The position numbers and the translations under genes were made by a program. A stretch of DNA of 64,000 nt from Pteria penguin. Taxonomy: Eukaryota > Mollusca > Bivalvia > Pterioida > Pteriidae. This document shows, in pieces, positions 1 to 10,100 of this stretch. The notes under the pieces are model-generated. The model had not been told where the DNA came from. It did not search any database and saw only the letters and a program-made list of their open reading frames with translations. The DNA is taken from assembly GCA_035048485.1 (NCBI GenBank), contig CM068592.1:37828001-37892000 (forward strand). The letters are read 5' to 3'. The first letter of the stretch is position 1. The number at the start of each line of letters is the position of its first letter.

Positions 1-172
1 ATTGATTGACTGTTGTCATATCAAATGACTATGTTAAGTCGGTGTCGTAACTGCATTAAAATTGAATATTTTTTGTGATGTGCTAATGTGTTTTTCATAC
101 CATTACAATATATACTGTATATTTCTGTGGTGACTTCTGTCATACGGCTGAGTCAGTAACTTCTCTTTCCTT
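1..172 (+). repeat. 3' terminal segment of a PLE-2 retroelement
   Basis: This stretch matches the 3'-UTR end found with PLE-2 RT fragments elsewhere. It contains the shared words TTAAGTCGGTGTCGTAACTG, ATACTGTATATTTCTGTGG and GTGACTTCTGTCATACGGCTG. Closely similar copies lie at 13900-14110 and 29020-29225, each just before a Gly/Tyr gene unit. It is cut by the start of the window. Assignment to PLE-2 rests on the minus-strand copy at 61384-62180, where the same tail follows an RT C-terminus. Confidence 0.6.
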
Positions 173-885
173 TTTAAACACATTTTTGTTGTGATCCACT
201 TCTTCATTTAATAGCTTTGTTGTTTTCAGTGTCTAATTATTTGACATATCGCACACAGCCATTATATGATAAAGTGGATATGTACGTTTCAAAATGTCAT
301 TTGGATAAAACGACTCTTGACGTGTTTTTATATTATTATAAAATGACGTCATTTCTGACTTATATACCTTCAATACAAAATAATCCGTGTATAGAAATTT
401 ATATCGGATTCCTCGGTATCAAGACAATCAAGGCCTTGGCTTACATTTAATCATCTATGAGTTACTTGTAATATCTAACCAAGACTTAACTGATGGTAAG
501 ATTACTACTCCTATGTGCAATAAGTTTTACCCATGTTAACGAACTTCAAGTGAAAATTTTAAATGAAGGTTAACGTTAACTTCAAGTTAATTTAATAACA
601 ATGTGCAGCTTGGTACAGGTGTTTCAATTTCTTACCATTTGAAAACATAGTTAATGATTGTAAGTACCTCAGAAAATTTTTCTTTGCTGACAACGGGATA
701 ATGAATCAATGGTTAGTGAAAAACGTTTTAAATCCTAAGTTTGAAAAAAAAGGAAAAATACATTCACGAGTGATAATTGCCCAGACTATGAGAGATTATA
801 ACAATGTAACAGTGAATATAGATAAATAAATGATAAGAAACAAGTTTGATTGTAGTAACGCGTATCAGTATATACAACACAAAAT
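173..885. other. Downstream flank of Gly/Tyr gene copy 1, conserved in three units
   Basis: About 700 bp recur almost unchanged at 14112-14800 and 29226-29930. An open frame of 60-100 codons at 217-450 is present in all three copies with mostly conserved sequence. It has no recognisable domain, no signal peptide and no splice context. Because the whole duplicated segment is young, conservation is not evidence of coding. The stretch contains a perfect CRE-like palindrome, TGACGTCA, and the inverted sequence GTTAACGTTAAC. I infer non-coding flank. Confidence 0.4.
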
Positions 886-938
886 AATGTCAGTGGCAAC
901 TCTTTATACAAGCATGTAAATGACAAGTGTATATATGG

Positions 939-2564
939 CTAGTATCCACCATATCCGCCTCCTCCGTAGTATTTTCCTCCACCACCATAATATCCGCCGC
1001 CTCCACCATAGTATTTTCCTCCACCACCACCATAATATCCGCCTCCTCCGTAGTATTTTTTTCCTTTCCCATAATATCCGCTACCTCCCCCTTTTTTCCA
1101 TCCCCATCCTCCTTTTCCGCCGCCACCTCCACCTTTTTTCCATCCCCATCCTCCTTTCTTGACTGATGGATTGACAATTAAAAGTACACTATATACTTCA
1201 TGCATTAAGATATGAACAGTAAGAGAACAAACTCATCTGAATGATAGAACATTATTATGGATATAAATCTAATGAAGTTATTAATATTAATCCAACGGTT
1301 AGTCCGCTAGAACTGAGTTTGAACAAAGAAATGTTGGACATTCGAAAATATTGATTAATTGATTGATTTTTGTTTAACGTCACAACACGAATATTTCACG
1401 TATATGGTGACGGCATCTGCCTGATGCGGGGCATACAAATTTTGACCTTTGCAACGGACCCACCCGAAGCAGTGAGGGATCTTTAACGTGCCATGCATAC
1501 CACGACACGGAGCCTCGGTTTTTACTGTCTCATCCGAAAGACAGGACACCGGCATGACCAGAGCGGGAATCGAACACCGGCCTCCCGATCAGGAGTCCAG
1601 CGCGATACCACTAGGCCACGTCGGCTTGACATTCAATACCAAGAAAAGTCTTTAGTATATTGCGTTAAATATCCTCAAGATTCAAATGTGTGACGTTTTC
1701 TACACACAGTACTTGTAAATCTACTAGATATTTTGTGCGCAGTATCAAAATATTTTTATCGTCTCTGTATCCATGCTGGTTGCAGCTAACAAATCTGAAA
1801 GAGCATATTTCTCTCAAGCACTTTTTCTCGAATCCTAATTCATGAGATACAATACATATAGACAACACAAAAATATTTCAGCACTGAGTGGAATGTATTT
1901 AATTTTGTAGATATTAAGAAACAAGAAACTCGACTAATATTTACAGATAGAATCAATGAAACGAATCTCAAATAATAAAAAGGAGAAGGCACAGATCCAT
2001 GGAAAGATCAGATGCAACTTGAAAATAAATGAACAACCGATTAAACCTGTTCTACAAAATGATATACAAATTTCTTATTGTATATATCATAATGCAATAG
2101 GCTACCTTCATATTTTACAAGACCCAATATGTTACTTTTTGCAGTGGTTTTCATTTTGACGTAAAGAACTAGATAGTGACGTCACAAGTTAAGCAATTAC
2201 GTCAAAATAAAACTCCCGGCAAAGAGTTCCATGTCGGGTATTCGGCCGCTTATATCATGTAAAATATGAAGATCGTCCATTAATTTAACAACACAATTAT
2301 AATTAAAATTTGAAATATGATAGTGCCGATTTTGAGAAAATATGGTTGGAACATACTTCATAACAGAAGATACTGTTTTATTTCATTTCCTTACTCTTGT
2401 TGACTCTGCATGTCCGAGGCGAATTTTGTCATAAAACAATTTGAATAACATTATCATTCATCAGGTATCACGAATTATTACTTACCATATGGAGGTCCCG
2501 CCTCGATTAGGACTACGAGACAAATAGACAACAGAATGGCACAGAAAAGAAACTTTGGAATCAT
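939..2564 (-). CDS. Secreted Gly/Tyr-rich shell-matrix-like protein, copy 1 (two exons)
   Basis: Exon 1 (2564 down to 2486, 79 bp) encodes a signal peptide starting MIPKFLFCAILLSICLVV and ending in AGPPY. It stops at a G|GTAAGT donor. Exon 2 (1162 down to 939, 224 bp) follows a CAG acceptor and restores the frame (phase 1), giving 100 residues in all. The mature chain begins GPPYVKKGGWGWKKGGGGGG. It has two GGWGWKK basic modules, then three KYYGGGG/GGYYGGGG modules, and ends GGYGGY before TAG. There is no cysteine after the signal peptide. The composition recalls shematrin and KRMP-type mollusc shell matrix proteins, which form disordered secreted frameworks; that is an analogy, not a homology I can prove. 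Byssus or another extracellular glue is the alternative. The 1.3 kb intron holds a SINE absent from copies 2 and 3. A TATA box lies 52 bp before the ATG. Confidence 0.85.
1351..1627 (-). mobile_element. tRNA-derived SINE in the intron of copy 1
   Basis: Read on the minus strand it starts with a tRNA-like head: A box GTGGCCTAGTGGTATCGCG and B box GGTGTTCGATTCCCG. A conserved body follows (TTTCGGATGAGAC; GGCACGTTAAAGATCCCTCA), then an AATCAATCAATT tail. The second copy is at 59276-59554. Flanking GACATTC words suggest a target-site duplication. The paralogous introns of copies 2 and 3 lack the element. The open frame inside is an accident of the SINE. Confidence 0.9.
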
Positions 2565-2615
2565 GGTAAGTGAAGTTAGTTACTAAATGAACTGTCATTG
2601 AATTCTGAGAACCGC

Positions 2616-2623
2616 CTTATATA
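2616..2623 (-). promoter_or_regulatory. TATA box of Gly/Tyr gene copy 1
   Basis: TATATAAG on the minus strand lies about 52 bp upstream of the start codon. It is followed by a short predicted 5' UTR. The element and its surroundings (AAGCTATATAAGG) are conserved at the same distance in copies 2 and 3, and as TATAAAAG in copy 4. Such a strong, well-placed TATA box suits a highly expressed secretory gene. Confidence 0.75.
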
Positions 2624-3400
2624 GCTTGAAAAATGTCGGAAGCGTGTAACAGTGGTTTTCGATACATTAGTGATATTATGCATAACATTATATTGCAATT
2701 AATCTACAGGAAGTATTCTTTGTTACAAATCAGAAAGCATATATTACATAATGATGTGTGCAACAACTGGTAGGAAATGAAAACTTAATAGAACTATTGA
2801 ATCATCTCATATCTGTAAAAAGATGTGTAAACCAAATAAGCTTTCGCTATATCATCATGCATAATCAAGAGTGAAATTATATAATTCACGTTTACTGTCA
2901 ATTCAGCCGTCGCAGCCATATCAGTCGGAACCATGAATAAATGATTCACAACCTGAAGAAAAATTTTTACAGTAGTATCCTTTCTTTCCATTGAAACAGT
3001 CAAACTGAGGTGTTCCATGGAAAAAGTGAAATGGATGAGGCAGATTCCGTCATGTATGTACAAATGAAATAACCTTAAGATGGTGTAAAACAAGAAAAAC
3101 GGCAACGGTTTACAGCTACCCATTTGCGGCTTGGAATATAGGGGTTCTTTATATGAAAATTTTATTCTGATGTGACTGTGTAAATATTAAAGTTTGTATG
3201 GAATGCAAGGAGAAAAAGATTTTAAGAGACGATCTAAGATACAGTTATTTTAGACACAAATGTGACATCATCCCTGCTTGGAATTTTCGGGGGTACTTGA
3301 AAAGTGGTTTTATGATTTATCGTATAATAATTTTTCTACTGTAATTACAACAATCCCTCACGATAAATATACATGTACAAATAGACTCTTTAACATTATT
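2624..3400. other. Upstream flank of Gly/Tyr gene copy 1
   Basis: This 5' flank is conserved at 16144-16920 and 31590-32360. A 109-codon minus frame at 2794-3123 is broken by a stop (CAG to TAG) in unit 2 and by a deletion in unit 3, so I do not call it a gene. The conserved stretch may hold mantle-specific enhancers, but no specific site is recognised. Confidence 0.5.
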
Positions 3401-3619
3401 AATCACCCAAGGCGTATTTAGGTGCTACGTAAAATGACTTAGTGATGGGAGTAAGTTTACCATAATATGAAATATATGTAATGCATACATTATTGGTTTT
3501 TGAGACATTTTCTCGAAAGTTTGTATTTACTGACAGAAAATCGATCCAAGATTTGAAACAAGTGAAAAATGTTGTCATAATCGCTATTATTTACAAACGG
3601 CGACGGTTTTCCCTAAAGT

Positions 3620-3960
3620 GCCGCAATTAAGGTAGTGTCGTAGTTAGGGGGTTTGACGAGTGAGTGTGTGTGACCAATTAGGATGTATTATCCGGTCATA
3701 TCACCTCATTAATTATACTCAGCTTTACCTCAGCTTTTCTTTTTGCAAACTGTGCAAATGTATAGTTCTTTGTCTGAGATTTACTCATTTCCCTACCCCA
3801 CCCATATGTATAAATGTTTCCCTTTTAGCTACCTTTTGTTTTAATTTGACTATGATCATGTTTATGTGCATGTCCTTAATCGTTTGTGTCATACAGCTTT
3901 GTCAGATGTCTTCTATCTTTTCTTAGTAATAAACAGAATATGTAGACAAACATGTAGACT
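3620..3960 (+). repeat. PLE-2-like 3'-UTR fragment
   Basis: The segment shares GTGCATGTCCTTAATCGTTTGTGTCATACAG-type sequence with other PLE-2 tails, and the order of blocks matches 17820-18070, 18560-18960 and 45500-45960. The frame at 3660-3926 has no coding signature. It is part of the duplicated unit, since the same block is at 18560-18960. Confidence 0.45.
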
Positions 3961-4530
3961 TTCCTGAATATTCGATTATAGTACAGTTACGATACCGACT
4001 TACGATGGTCATTTGATACAACAATTGTCAATGATTTTGTGTGGTTAACCGTTTTACGGACCCATCTTCCCATTAACCACAACAGGAGGATAATCAAAGG
4101 GCACACATGTAAAAAACATAAATGACTCTCTATACAGAGATCAATGGTCAACAAGTGTCTCAAGTTGAAAGGTCATGAAAATATATAAAGAGATATGGTA
4201 ATGCAGAAAATCATCATGGTATCAAAATATATTAAGCAACATCAAACTGAGAAAAAAGCGCCCTGCTTGTCCGGAAACGAGTTCAGACCTTAGATCTGTT
4301 GGACTCCCGAATAACACTCAGAGGGATGTTCAGGACCATGTCTCCTTTCAAGACGTTGCAACAAAGCCCGTCATTTTGTAATCACCATCTTGTTAGTCAG
4401 CATGCAACTTTCAAGTAAAAGTCTGTAGAGGAGCCCAATACAAGTCTTGTAGTCTTTTTGATGAACTCCGGGTCATATTGTCTATGACGAAGGCGTTTAA
4501 TTATTTTGGAACCCGACGAAATAAAGTTGT
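3960..4530 (-). mobile_element. PLE-2 C-terminus and 3' UTR fragment
   Basis: Read on the minus strand this carries the PLE-2 C-terminal block and 3' UTR seen complete at 61384-62180. That includes GACCTTCCCAC-type and GGTTAACC sequence and the segment reading like LLRQYDP at the RT C-terminus. PLE-3 (4600-5560) separates it from the PLE-2 RT at 5560-6350, so the two PLE-2 pieces probably belong to one interrupted element. Confidence 0.55.
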
Positions 4531-4599
4531 TCTGAATACGATCCAAAGGATTCTTTTCTTTTCTAAGTTTGTTATATCTTTTACCGTAATTTGTAAATA

Positions 4600-5560
4600 T
4601 TTGATATGAACTTCAAAACATCAGGGCAACCCCTGGCAAATCGGACATACTGAGATATATCGATGTAAGAAACGAAGTACAGAAGGGTAAACCATATCTC
4701 ATAGTCCATGGAATAAAGGACAATATCGTGTATAGTGTCATATTCAGACATTCGCAAATGCGAACCCCAATAAAATCGAGGTGAGAAGAGGTGCCCGGGA
4801 GGAGTAAGCGTCCCCTGGTTGCATTAGTCCTGCAACAACTTTTAAGTCGAGAAGGTAAACACATAAATATCCACGCACGAACACACGAAAAATACAAGAA
4901 CACAAAGTCAAATTTTCCCATTCAAGTTAAGAAATCTTGCCTGACTGAAATTCCTCCGGTGTCGGAAACGCACGTGAACAAATGTCTGTATAAATACGTA
5001 TTATGTCAATCAAGTATAGTCAAAAAGTTAAGATGGTTATGTCGGCCAGAAGAGGCGCGCAATTAGTACCCATAGGATAAATGATGTTATTCTTTTATTC
5101 AGCTTTTGATCAGGAATGGTTGTATAAAGAGTCGAAAAGTCAAATGATTTTATGCTAATAACATCATTGAAAATAGGAGATTTTAAGTGCTCTAGAAGTT
5201 CCTTGGAATTCTTTAGGATCCTCATCTGATTGATTCCGCTTCTCGAGTAAGCAGTAGAACAGTATTTCTGAAGACCACATTTGATTTCTGTTAGAATTTT
5301 GGTGAGTAACATGAAAAGACGCTTGGTGGAACACTTGGAAGATCCAGCTATGAATCGATGCTTATATAGAGTTTTATGCATCTTTGCAATCCCCCCCCCC
5401 CCCCCAAAAAAAAGAATAGTAGCTCGAGATCAGATTCATTTGTAGTAATACCGAATGAACTGAACTGAGAATATGATGGGAGTCTAGGGACATCACCTTC
5501 CAAATAAGGGAAATTTACAACAGGAAATACAAAATTGTCACGATTATCGTTAATAGTAGT
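4600..5560 (-). mobile_element. PLE-3 (Naiad-like) fragment nested in PLE-2
   Basis: The minus frame 5381-5037 reads MHKTLYKHRFIAGSSKCSTK and then YSRSGINQMRILKNSKELLE, FDFSTLYTTIPDQKL. These are PLE RT fingers and motif A. The 4600-4920 part is its 3' UTR, with the conserved GGACGCTTACTCCTCCCGGG block. A poly-C tract (5391-5405) interrupts the coding region. The fuller paralogue is at 36720-38335. Copies in all three units show that the nesting predates the duplication. Confidence 0.75.
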
Positions 5561-6350
5561 ATTAATATTATTGTTAAATCACTCTAAAACGAAGGAGTAT
5601 CTCCCTGATGCATAGCTCTGTCCTTAGACTGATTCTTTGGGTCACTGTTTCGGTCACTTTGGTTTCAGTAATGCACTTCAAATATTTATATAATATGACA
5701 TTCCAACCATACGGTCTCGAGCATCACTGAAGAGACATACGTTGTCGAAATACGCATATGGGGCCAGATGTTTAAAACTTTAACAACTGGTTAAGCTAAC
5801 AGTGGTTAAAGATTGAGAGACAATTAATTTAATTTATATGATTTCTGTATGAATATCTAAATTACATTACAAAGCTTGTTTAATATTCTACAAGTCAGTA
5901 CAACAGACTATGATTTAAAACCTTCTAATTTCAAACATATTGTCAAATGAAAGACAACCGCTAGTTAGTTTAACCAGTGTTTAAAGTTTCGAACAACTGG
6001 CCCCTGGTGCACAAAATTAAAAGGCATATATATTCTATATTTATCTTACTGTTTAAGTCTACTATATCACAAATATTAGCCTTGTTTAATTGAAGTTCTG
6101 GTCGATTTATTTCAGGTATATATCAAACTCAGGGTTATCGATAACTAAGATGTCATCAAGATATCTAGTTGTGTCATTGGATTTATCAATCAGATCAAAC
6201 CGTTTAGACTTTTGCAAAGAGTACATGAAGTCCCCCTCATAACAATATAGAAATAAATTTGCTATAGGACCCACATTAATTTTCATGGTCAGGCGGTCAA
6301 GGTCAGACTTGACTATTTGTTGTTGATAAACCTTGTAAACAAGATACATA
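5560..6350 (-). pseudogene. PLE-2 reverse transcriptase fragment
   Basis: The minus frame 6349-6107 reads VGPIANLFLYCYEGDF, then NDTTRYLDDILVIDNPEFD. This is the region around RT motifs B and C, with the catalytic YLDD. Downstream, at 5440-5560, the frame resumes as DNRDNFVFPVVNFPYLEGD-like sequence. The element is 5'-truncated and broken. It continues beyond the nested PLE-3 at 3960-4530. Confidence 0.7.
5721..5764 (+). ncRNA. Hammerhead-ribozyme-like motif 1
   Basis: In order: stem I strand GCATCA, core CTGAAGA, stem II GACA-TACGT-TGTC, GAAA, a short stem III TACGCAT, an ATA cleavage-type triplet, and stem I return strand TGGGGC. The layout is a type I hammerhead with minimal stem III, as known from PLEs. 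Stem I and stem III each have a mismatch, so activity is doubtful. The same 44-nt architecture recurs at 38610-38653 (+) and 39019-39062 (-). Confidence 0.6.
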
Positions 6351-6419
6351 TCGAGCCACGATTGATTTAAAATTTATGTAAACACATACATCAACAAAAC
6401 ATCCCTCACTTTCCTTACC

Positions 6420-6690
6420 CGCATATGGCGTCTTTTTTTCACAACTACTACACTATGCTAGGGTTTGCTCTAAATACGAAGATTTCGTCCCGAGAAGCAG
6501 GCTTCTTGCCATGAAACTACTCTCGCCAGGATATATTAAGGAACATTTGAAATTGTCAAAAGACGGTGATGTAGTGAAACTGCAATTTCTTCTTGGCGAG
6601 GATAATGGTGAGGAAAATTAATTCAAACTAACTGAAATAAATGCATCATCAACTAAATTCGAGATGCTTAAGACGCCACAAAGAGTGATA
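6420..6690 (+). pseudogene. PLE-3-like RT C-terminal fragment, inverted
   Basis: A plus-strand reading gives LLHYARVCSKYEDFV and then RSRLLATKLLSPGYIKEHLK, the C-terminal thumb-side block of PLE-3 RT. It is opposite in orientation to the PLE-3 piece at 4600-5560. The paralogue at 39375-39690 keeps the frame open longer. Inverted pairs of truncated copies are typical of PLE insertions. Confidence 0.6.
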
Positions 6691-6699
6691 AAATATCAA

Positions 6700-7229
6700 T
6701 TTATTCTGTATTAAAGAATTTCTTTTATGTCAAAAAAAATTATCTGTCGGGTACACTGCCATCCACAGAATGAAACATAATACTGTTTTATTTTAACCTA
6801 CATTATTTGTAAATACTTTCAAATTTCTATCGGGAACTAATTGTTTCCAATAACAATAATAAATCATTCTATTGGTATTGTGATTTCATATGATGACGTT
6901 TGTTAGTGTAGGTAAACCAGATATCACTTAGACAATCAAATGTGCTATTACATGCTAACTGAAATGAGTGAAACAATCATTTTTTAAATAAAATAAAAAG
7001 AGAATTCAAGGAGTTCCTCATTGCTGTTGCTTAACAAGGTGTAAAAATAACAATAATCCAGATCATTTTTGTTTACATCAGGATACACTCAGTAACCATC
7101 AATAAATTTCACCTCAATAATTGCGCTTGGAATTTCTCCGCCAATAAATATACTGATATTCACTTTTTAATTAGATTTTAAGTTTATACATAATAAATAT
7201 TAGAACATATATACGTGAACTAATTTGGT
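6700..7229. other. Unit-conserved AT-rich sequence, no gene seen
   Basis: The sequence is conserved at 21830-22348 and 39690-40198. It has no coding signature and no recognised repeat end. It lies between PLE-3 debris and the degenerate hammerhead-like motif. Confidence 0.5.
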
Positions 7230-7274
7230 GCACCATTTGCGGATTTTGACAACTTGTGTCCCTTCAAAGATACC
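7230..7274 (-). ncRNA. Degenerate hammerhead-like motif
   Basis: The minus strand reads GGTATC, TTTGAAGG, GACACAAGTTGTC, AAAA, TCCGCAAA, TGGTGC. Overall spacing and stem I/II halves match the 44-nt hammerhead-like motifs, but the CTGANGA and GAAA cores are mutated. Paralogues at 22349-22391 and 40199-40244 are also decayed. I infer an inactive relic. Confidence 0.35.
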
Positions 7275-7556
7275 CAAGGCCTAAACCGTGGACATCGAAA
7301 GAATAAATATCTGATGATGAACAGCAACTCATCACCAAATCGACCTAAAGGTGTAAGCCAAAGAACCCATCTAAGGCCAGAGGTGTGCATGACGGAGAGT
7401 CTGCCTAGTTATAGAATAATTTCTTTTTACACAGTAAATTGAAATATATCTTTTGAGTTACTACAGTGGTGCTAACACTGGGCTGAGGACATTTTAAACG
7501 ATGAAAAGTTGTTTAGTTTGCTTCTGAGGTTTTATACAGAGGTTCCGGGTAGAGTA

Positions 7557-7880
7557 TCACAAATATACATTTAAAAGAATTCGCTCCGTTTTAAACATGC
7601 ACATGAGTAACAGAGTGTGGGGCTTTGCATTTTTTAAAGACGAATTTAAAATAGCAAATGCATAATTATCTAGTTCCGAATTAGAATATAAAATTAAAAG
7701 CTGAACTGTCTCGTCCTGCTTTACATAAAATCCAAATGTTGATTCAGGGGAGAACAGCTCAGCTTGCTTTTCATTTGAACGTGATAGCTCTATATTGTGT
7801 ATTGTAAGACCAATCAATCTACTTTCTATCAATAGACCTAGATAGCTGGCTATGCTCATGTAATACCACAGTATTGCCAC
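7557..7880 (-). pseudogene. Unit-conserved ORF of unknown function, truncated copy
   Basis: The 107-codon frame contains YYMSIASYLGLLIESRLIG and ESTFGFYVKQDETVQ. The longest version (133 codons) is at 40568-40969 and a shorter one at 22772-23032. Here a 25-bp-scale deletion removes the N-terminal part. No domain is recognised. It lies beside PLE sequence and may be retroelement-derived. Confidence 0.35.
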
Positions 7881-8070
7881 TGTTTGCTTTTCGTATGGGG
7901 ATGTCTCGATCTAGATTGAGGCTTCAGCGAGACATGAGGGGTCAAAGTTTCAAATACGGCTTTTTGTAAATGAAAGTCGACAAACGAGTATACCGGTTCA
8001 TAGTTTGATTATTTACTTTTTATTTCTATGATTATAATATGCATGTTTTCTTATTCTAAAACATTATACA

Positions 8071-9327
8071 ACTTTTCGGTTTCGGAAGTACTTGATAATC
8101 ATAAATCTGTCCTCAATAGGTTTGGTATTGACACAAATAAATTAAATTTAGAACTTCCATATTTGTACTGCATTCCAAAAATGCACAAAAATCCTTACAA
8201 ACAACGCTTTATCGCTGGTTCCTCGAAGTGTTCCACAAAATCTGCATCGATTCTACTCACAAAAATATTATCAGAAATTAAATCTGACCTTCACAGATAT
8301 TGCGAAACAGTATATTCCAGAAGTGGAATTAATCAAATGTGGATCCTAGATAAACTTACTTTTTTAGGGAAAATTCTGATTCCAAAAATAAATACATTGA
8401 AACAGCTGTCATTCAGATGTTGAACTTTCTTATCGATAACATTTTTGTGGTGTTTGGAGGAAAGGTTTTTCAACAAATTGTCGGCATTCCAATGGGCACT
8501 AACTGTGCTCCGCTTCTGGCTGACATATTCCTTTACTCATACGATATATAGATGACTTGCTTTCAATTAATAATCCTTCATTCGCGGATTACCTTAGCAT
8601 CATCTATCCAAGTGAACTGGAAGTCAAAGAAACCACAGAAAGTAGGAATTCTACTTCGTATTTAGATATTATGTTGTCTTTCGACATTAATGGTCAATTG
8701 AACACCTCACTCTATGACAAACGTGACGATTTCAATTTAGCTATCACAAACTTTCCTTTCATAAGTAGCAACATTCCATCATCGCCCGCATACGGCGTAT
8801 TCATATCTAAATACGTTATTCAAGAGCATGTTCACATTACAATGACTTTGTTCTGAGGGCTAGGCGACTTTCAGTTAAGCTGCTCAACCAGGGGTATATA
8901 TATGCTAGACTAGCAACGTCACTGAGGAAGATCTACGGTCGTTACGAGACTCTTATTACTCCATATGATATCTCGTTATCCAGACTTTTAAATGATATTC
9001 TAGACTGAGACCGATTCCGATCATTTACACAGATTTGATACCTTCTATACTAGAGAGTTACCTACTTTGACTCCATATATAAATACATATGGAATTTACA
9101 CGATTTGACTCTTTCTACTGGGTATATGTGACGGGTGTTGCTAGCAAGCAGGAGATGCTCACTCTCCCCGAGCACCTGATCTCACTCCATCACAGGGGTT
9201 CACATATGCTCTTCAAGTAGACATATTTTGTTATTTTCCACTTGTTTTTCATTTTCACTGATTTTGTACGTCCTCTGGTTTCATGATTTTTAGATTTATG
9301 GTTTGGATTTATCCATCATCTTTACAT
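8071..9327 (+). mobile_element. PLE-1 copy, 5'-truncated, with an internal deletion
   Basis: It starts within RT at TFSVSEVLDNHKSVLN-like sequence and carries LPYLYCIPKMHKNPYKQRF. It then jumps from QMWIL to the YFVREN region, so motif A (FDFSTLYTTIP) is deleted. GIPMGTNCAPLLADIF and SYLDIMLSFDING follow. The 3' UTR ends TTTGGATTTATCCATCATCT plus TTACAT, the common PLE-1 terminus. The next element abuts it directly, giving a head-to-tail arrangement typical of PLEs. Confidence 0.85.
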
Positions 9328-9343
9328 TTCAACAACTGTCCAT

Positions 9344-10100
9344 GTGTCACTGCTGGTGGACAATTTGTCTCCGAGGACACTTGTCGGGCAGTCCTTTTTA
9401 TATATATATGATAATGTTAATAAGAAAACCATAGTGGCTAAGGCGTCGCTCACTATAAAAAGGCCTCAAACTGCAATGTGCAAGGACACCTGCATAGCAG
9501 TTAACTTAGGTGTACCAGATTATTTTAAATGACATTAGAAATAAAACATTTGTGGCAAGCACTAATAATGAACTCTGGTATCAACATGCGGATGGTTCCA
9601 TAAACATCAAGCCCTGTAAGGTTAAACTAGTTGACGTAATTAAAGATTACCAATTCTCTTCTTATGATTGTGAAATATCTAAATGCGGGACCAAAAATTG
9701 TAAAACTTGCAACATCTTAATTATAGACAATTCTTTTACGAGTAGATTAACCAAACATACCTTTCATACGCATGACTTTGATCACTTAAATTGTAAGAGT
9801 TCAAATATTGTATACGGTATTGAGTGTTCACTCTGTGGGTCTTTAATATATGTTGGAGAGACAAAGGGACAACTCCGTACAAGAGTATCAGGTCACAGGT
9901 CCAAAATAAATTATGGTGGAAACCAATTACTCTATCGCCACTTCAACCAGCCTGACCACTCTATACTCTCAATGAAAATTAGAATTATAGAAAAAATATA
10001 TCACCCCACAAACAATGCCAATTTGAGCACTCCTTTTCGTCGGTAAAGAGAAGAATACTGGATAAGACGTCTCGGCACTGCTTCGCCCTAGGATGCAATG
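9344..10100 (+). pseudogene. GIY-YIG endonuclease domain of the Naiad element
   Basis: The best frame (9510-10046) has a zinc-binding stretch C-x4-C-x4-C-x2-C (residues 54-67). Then come NIVYGIECSLCG and YVGETKGQLRTR, with the GIY-like VYG and YVG motifs, then SGHRSKI with the conserved His/Arg. After PFRR a TAA (one change from CAA) interrupts REEYWIRRLGTASP. A 1-bp indel in TTTTAAATGA near 9530 separates the upstream part (9344-9532). The enzyme would nick target DNA for target-primed reverse transcription. Confidence 0.8.

Noticed and set aside
217..450. 77-codon frame conserved in three units
   Set aside because: The duplication is young, so conservation is expected. It has no start context, domain or splice partner.
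890..1205. Overlapping frames on both strands across the Gly/Tyr exon (His/Ile/Arg-rich and Ser/Thr-rich on plus; Glu/Asp-rich on minus)
   Set aside because: Low-complexity codon repeats keep all frames open. Only the frame joined to the signal exon by GT-AG sites is kept in all four genes. The same applies at 14808-15285, 29935-30253 and 46218-46657.
1355..1555. 66-codon frame in the SINE, also at 59350-59550
   Set aside because: It lies wholly inside a tRNA-derived SINE and its conservation reflects the repeat.
2794..3123. 109-codon minus frame upstream of gene copy 1
   Set aside because: The paralogues carry an in-frame stop (unit 2) and a deletion (unit 3), and no domain is visible.
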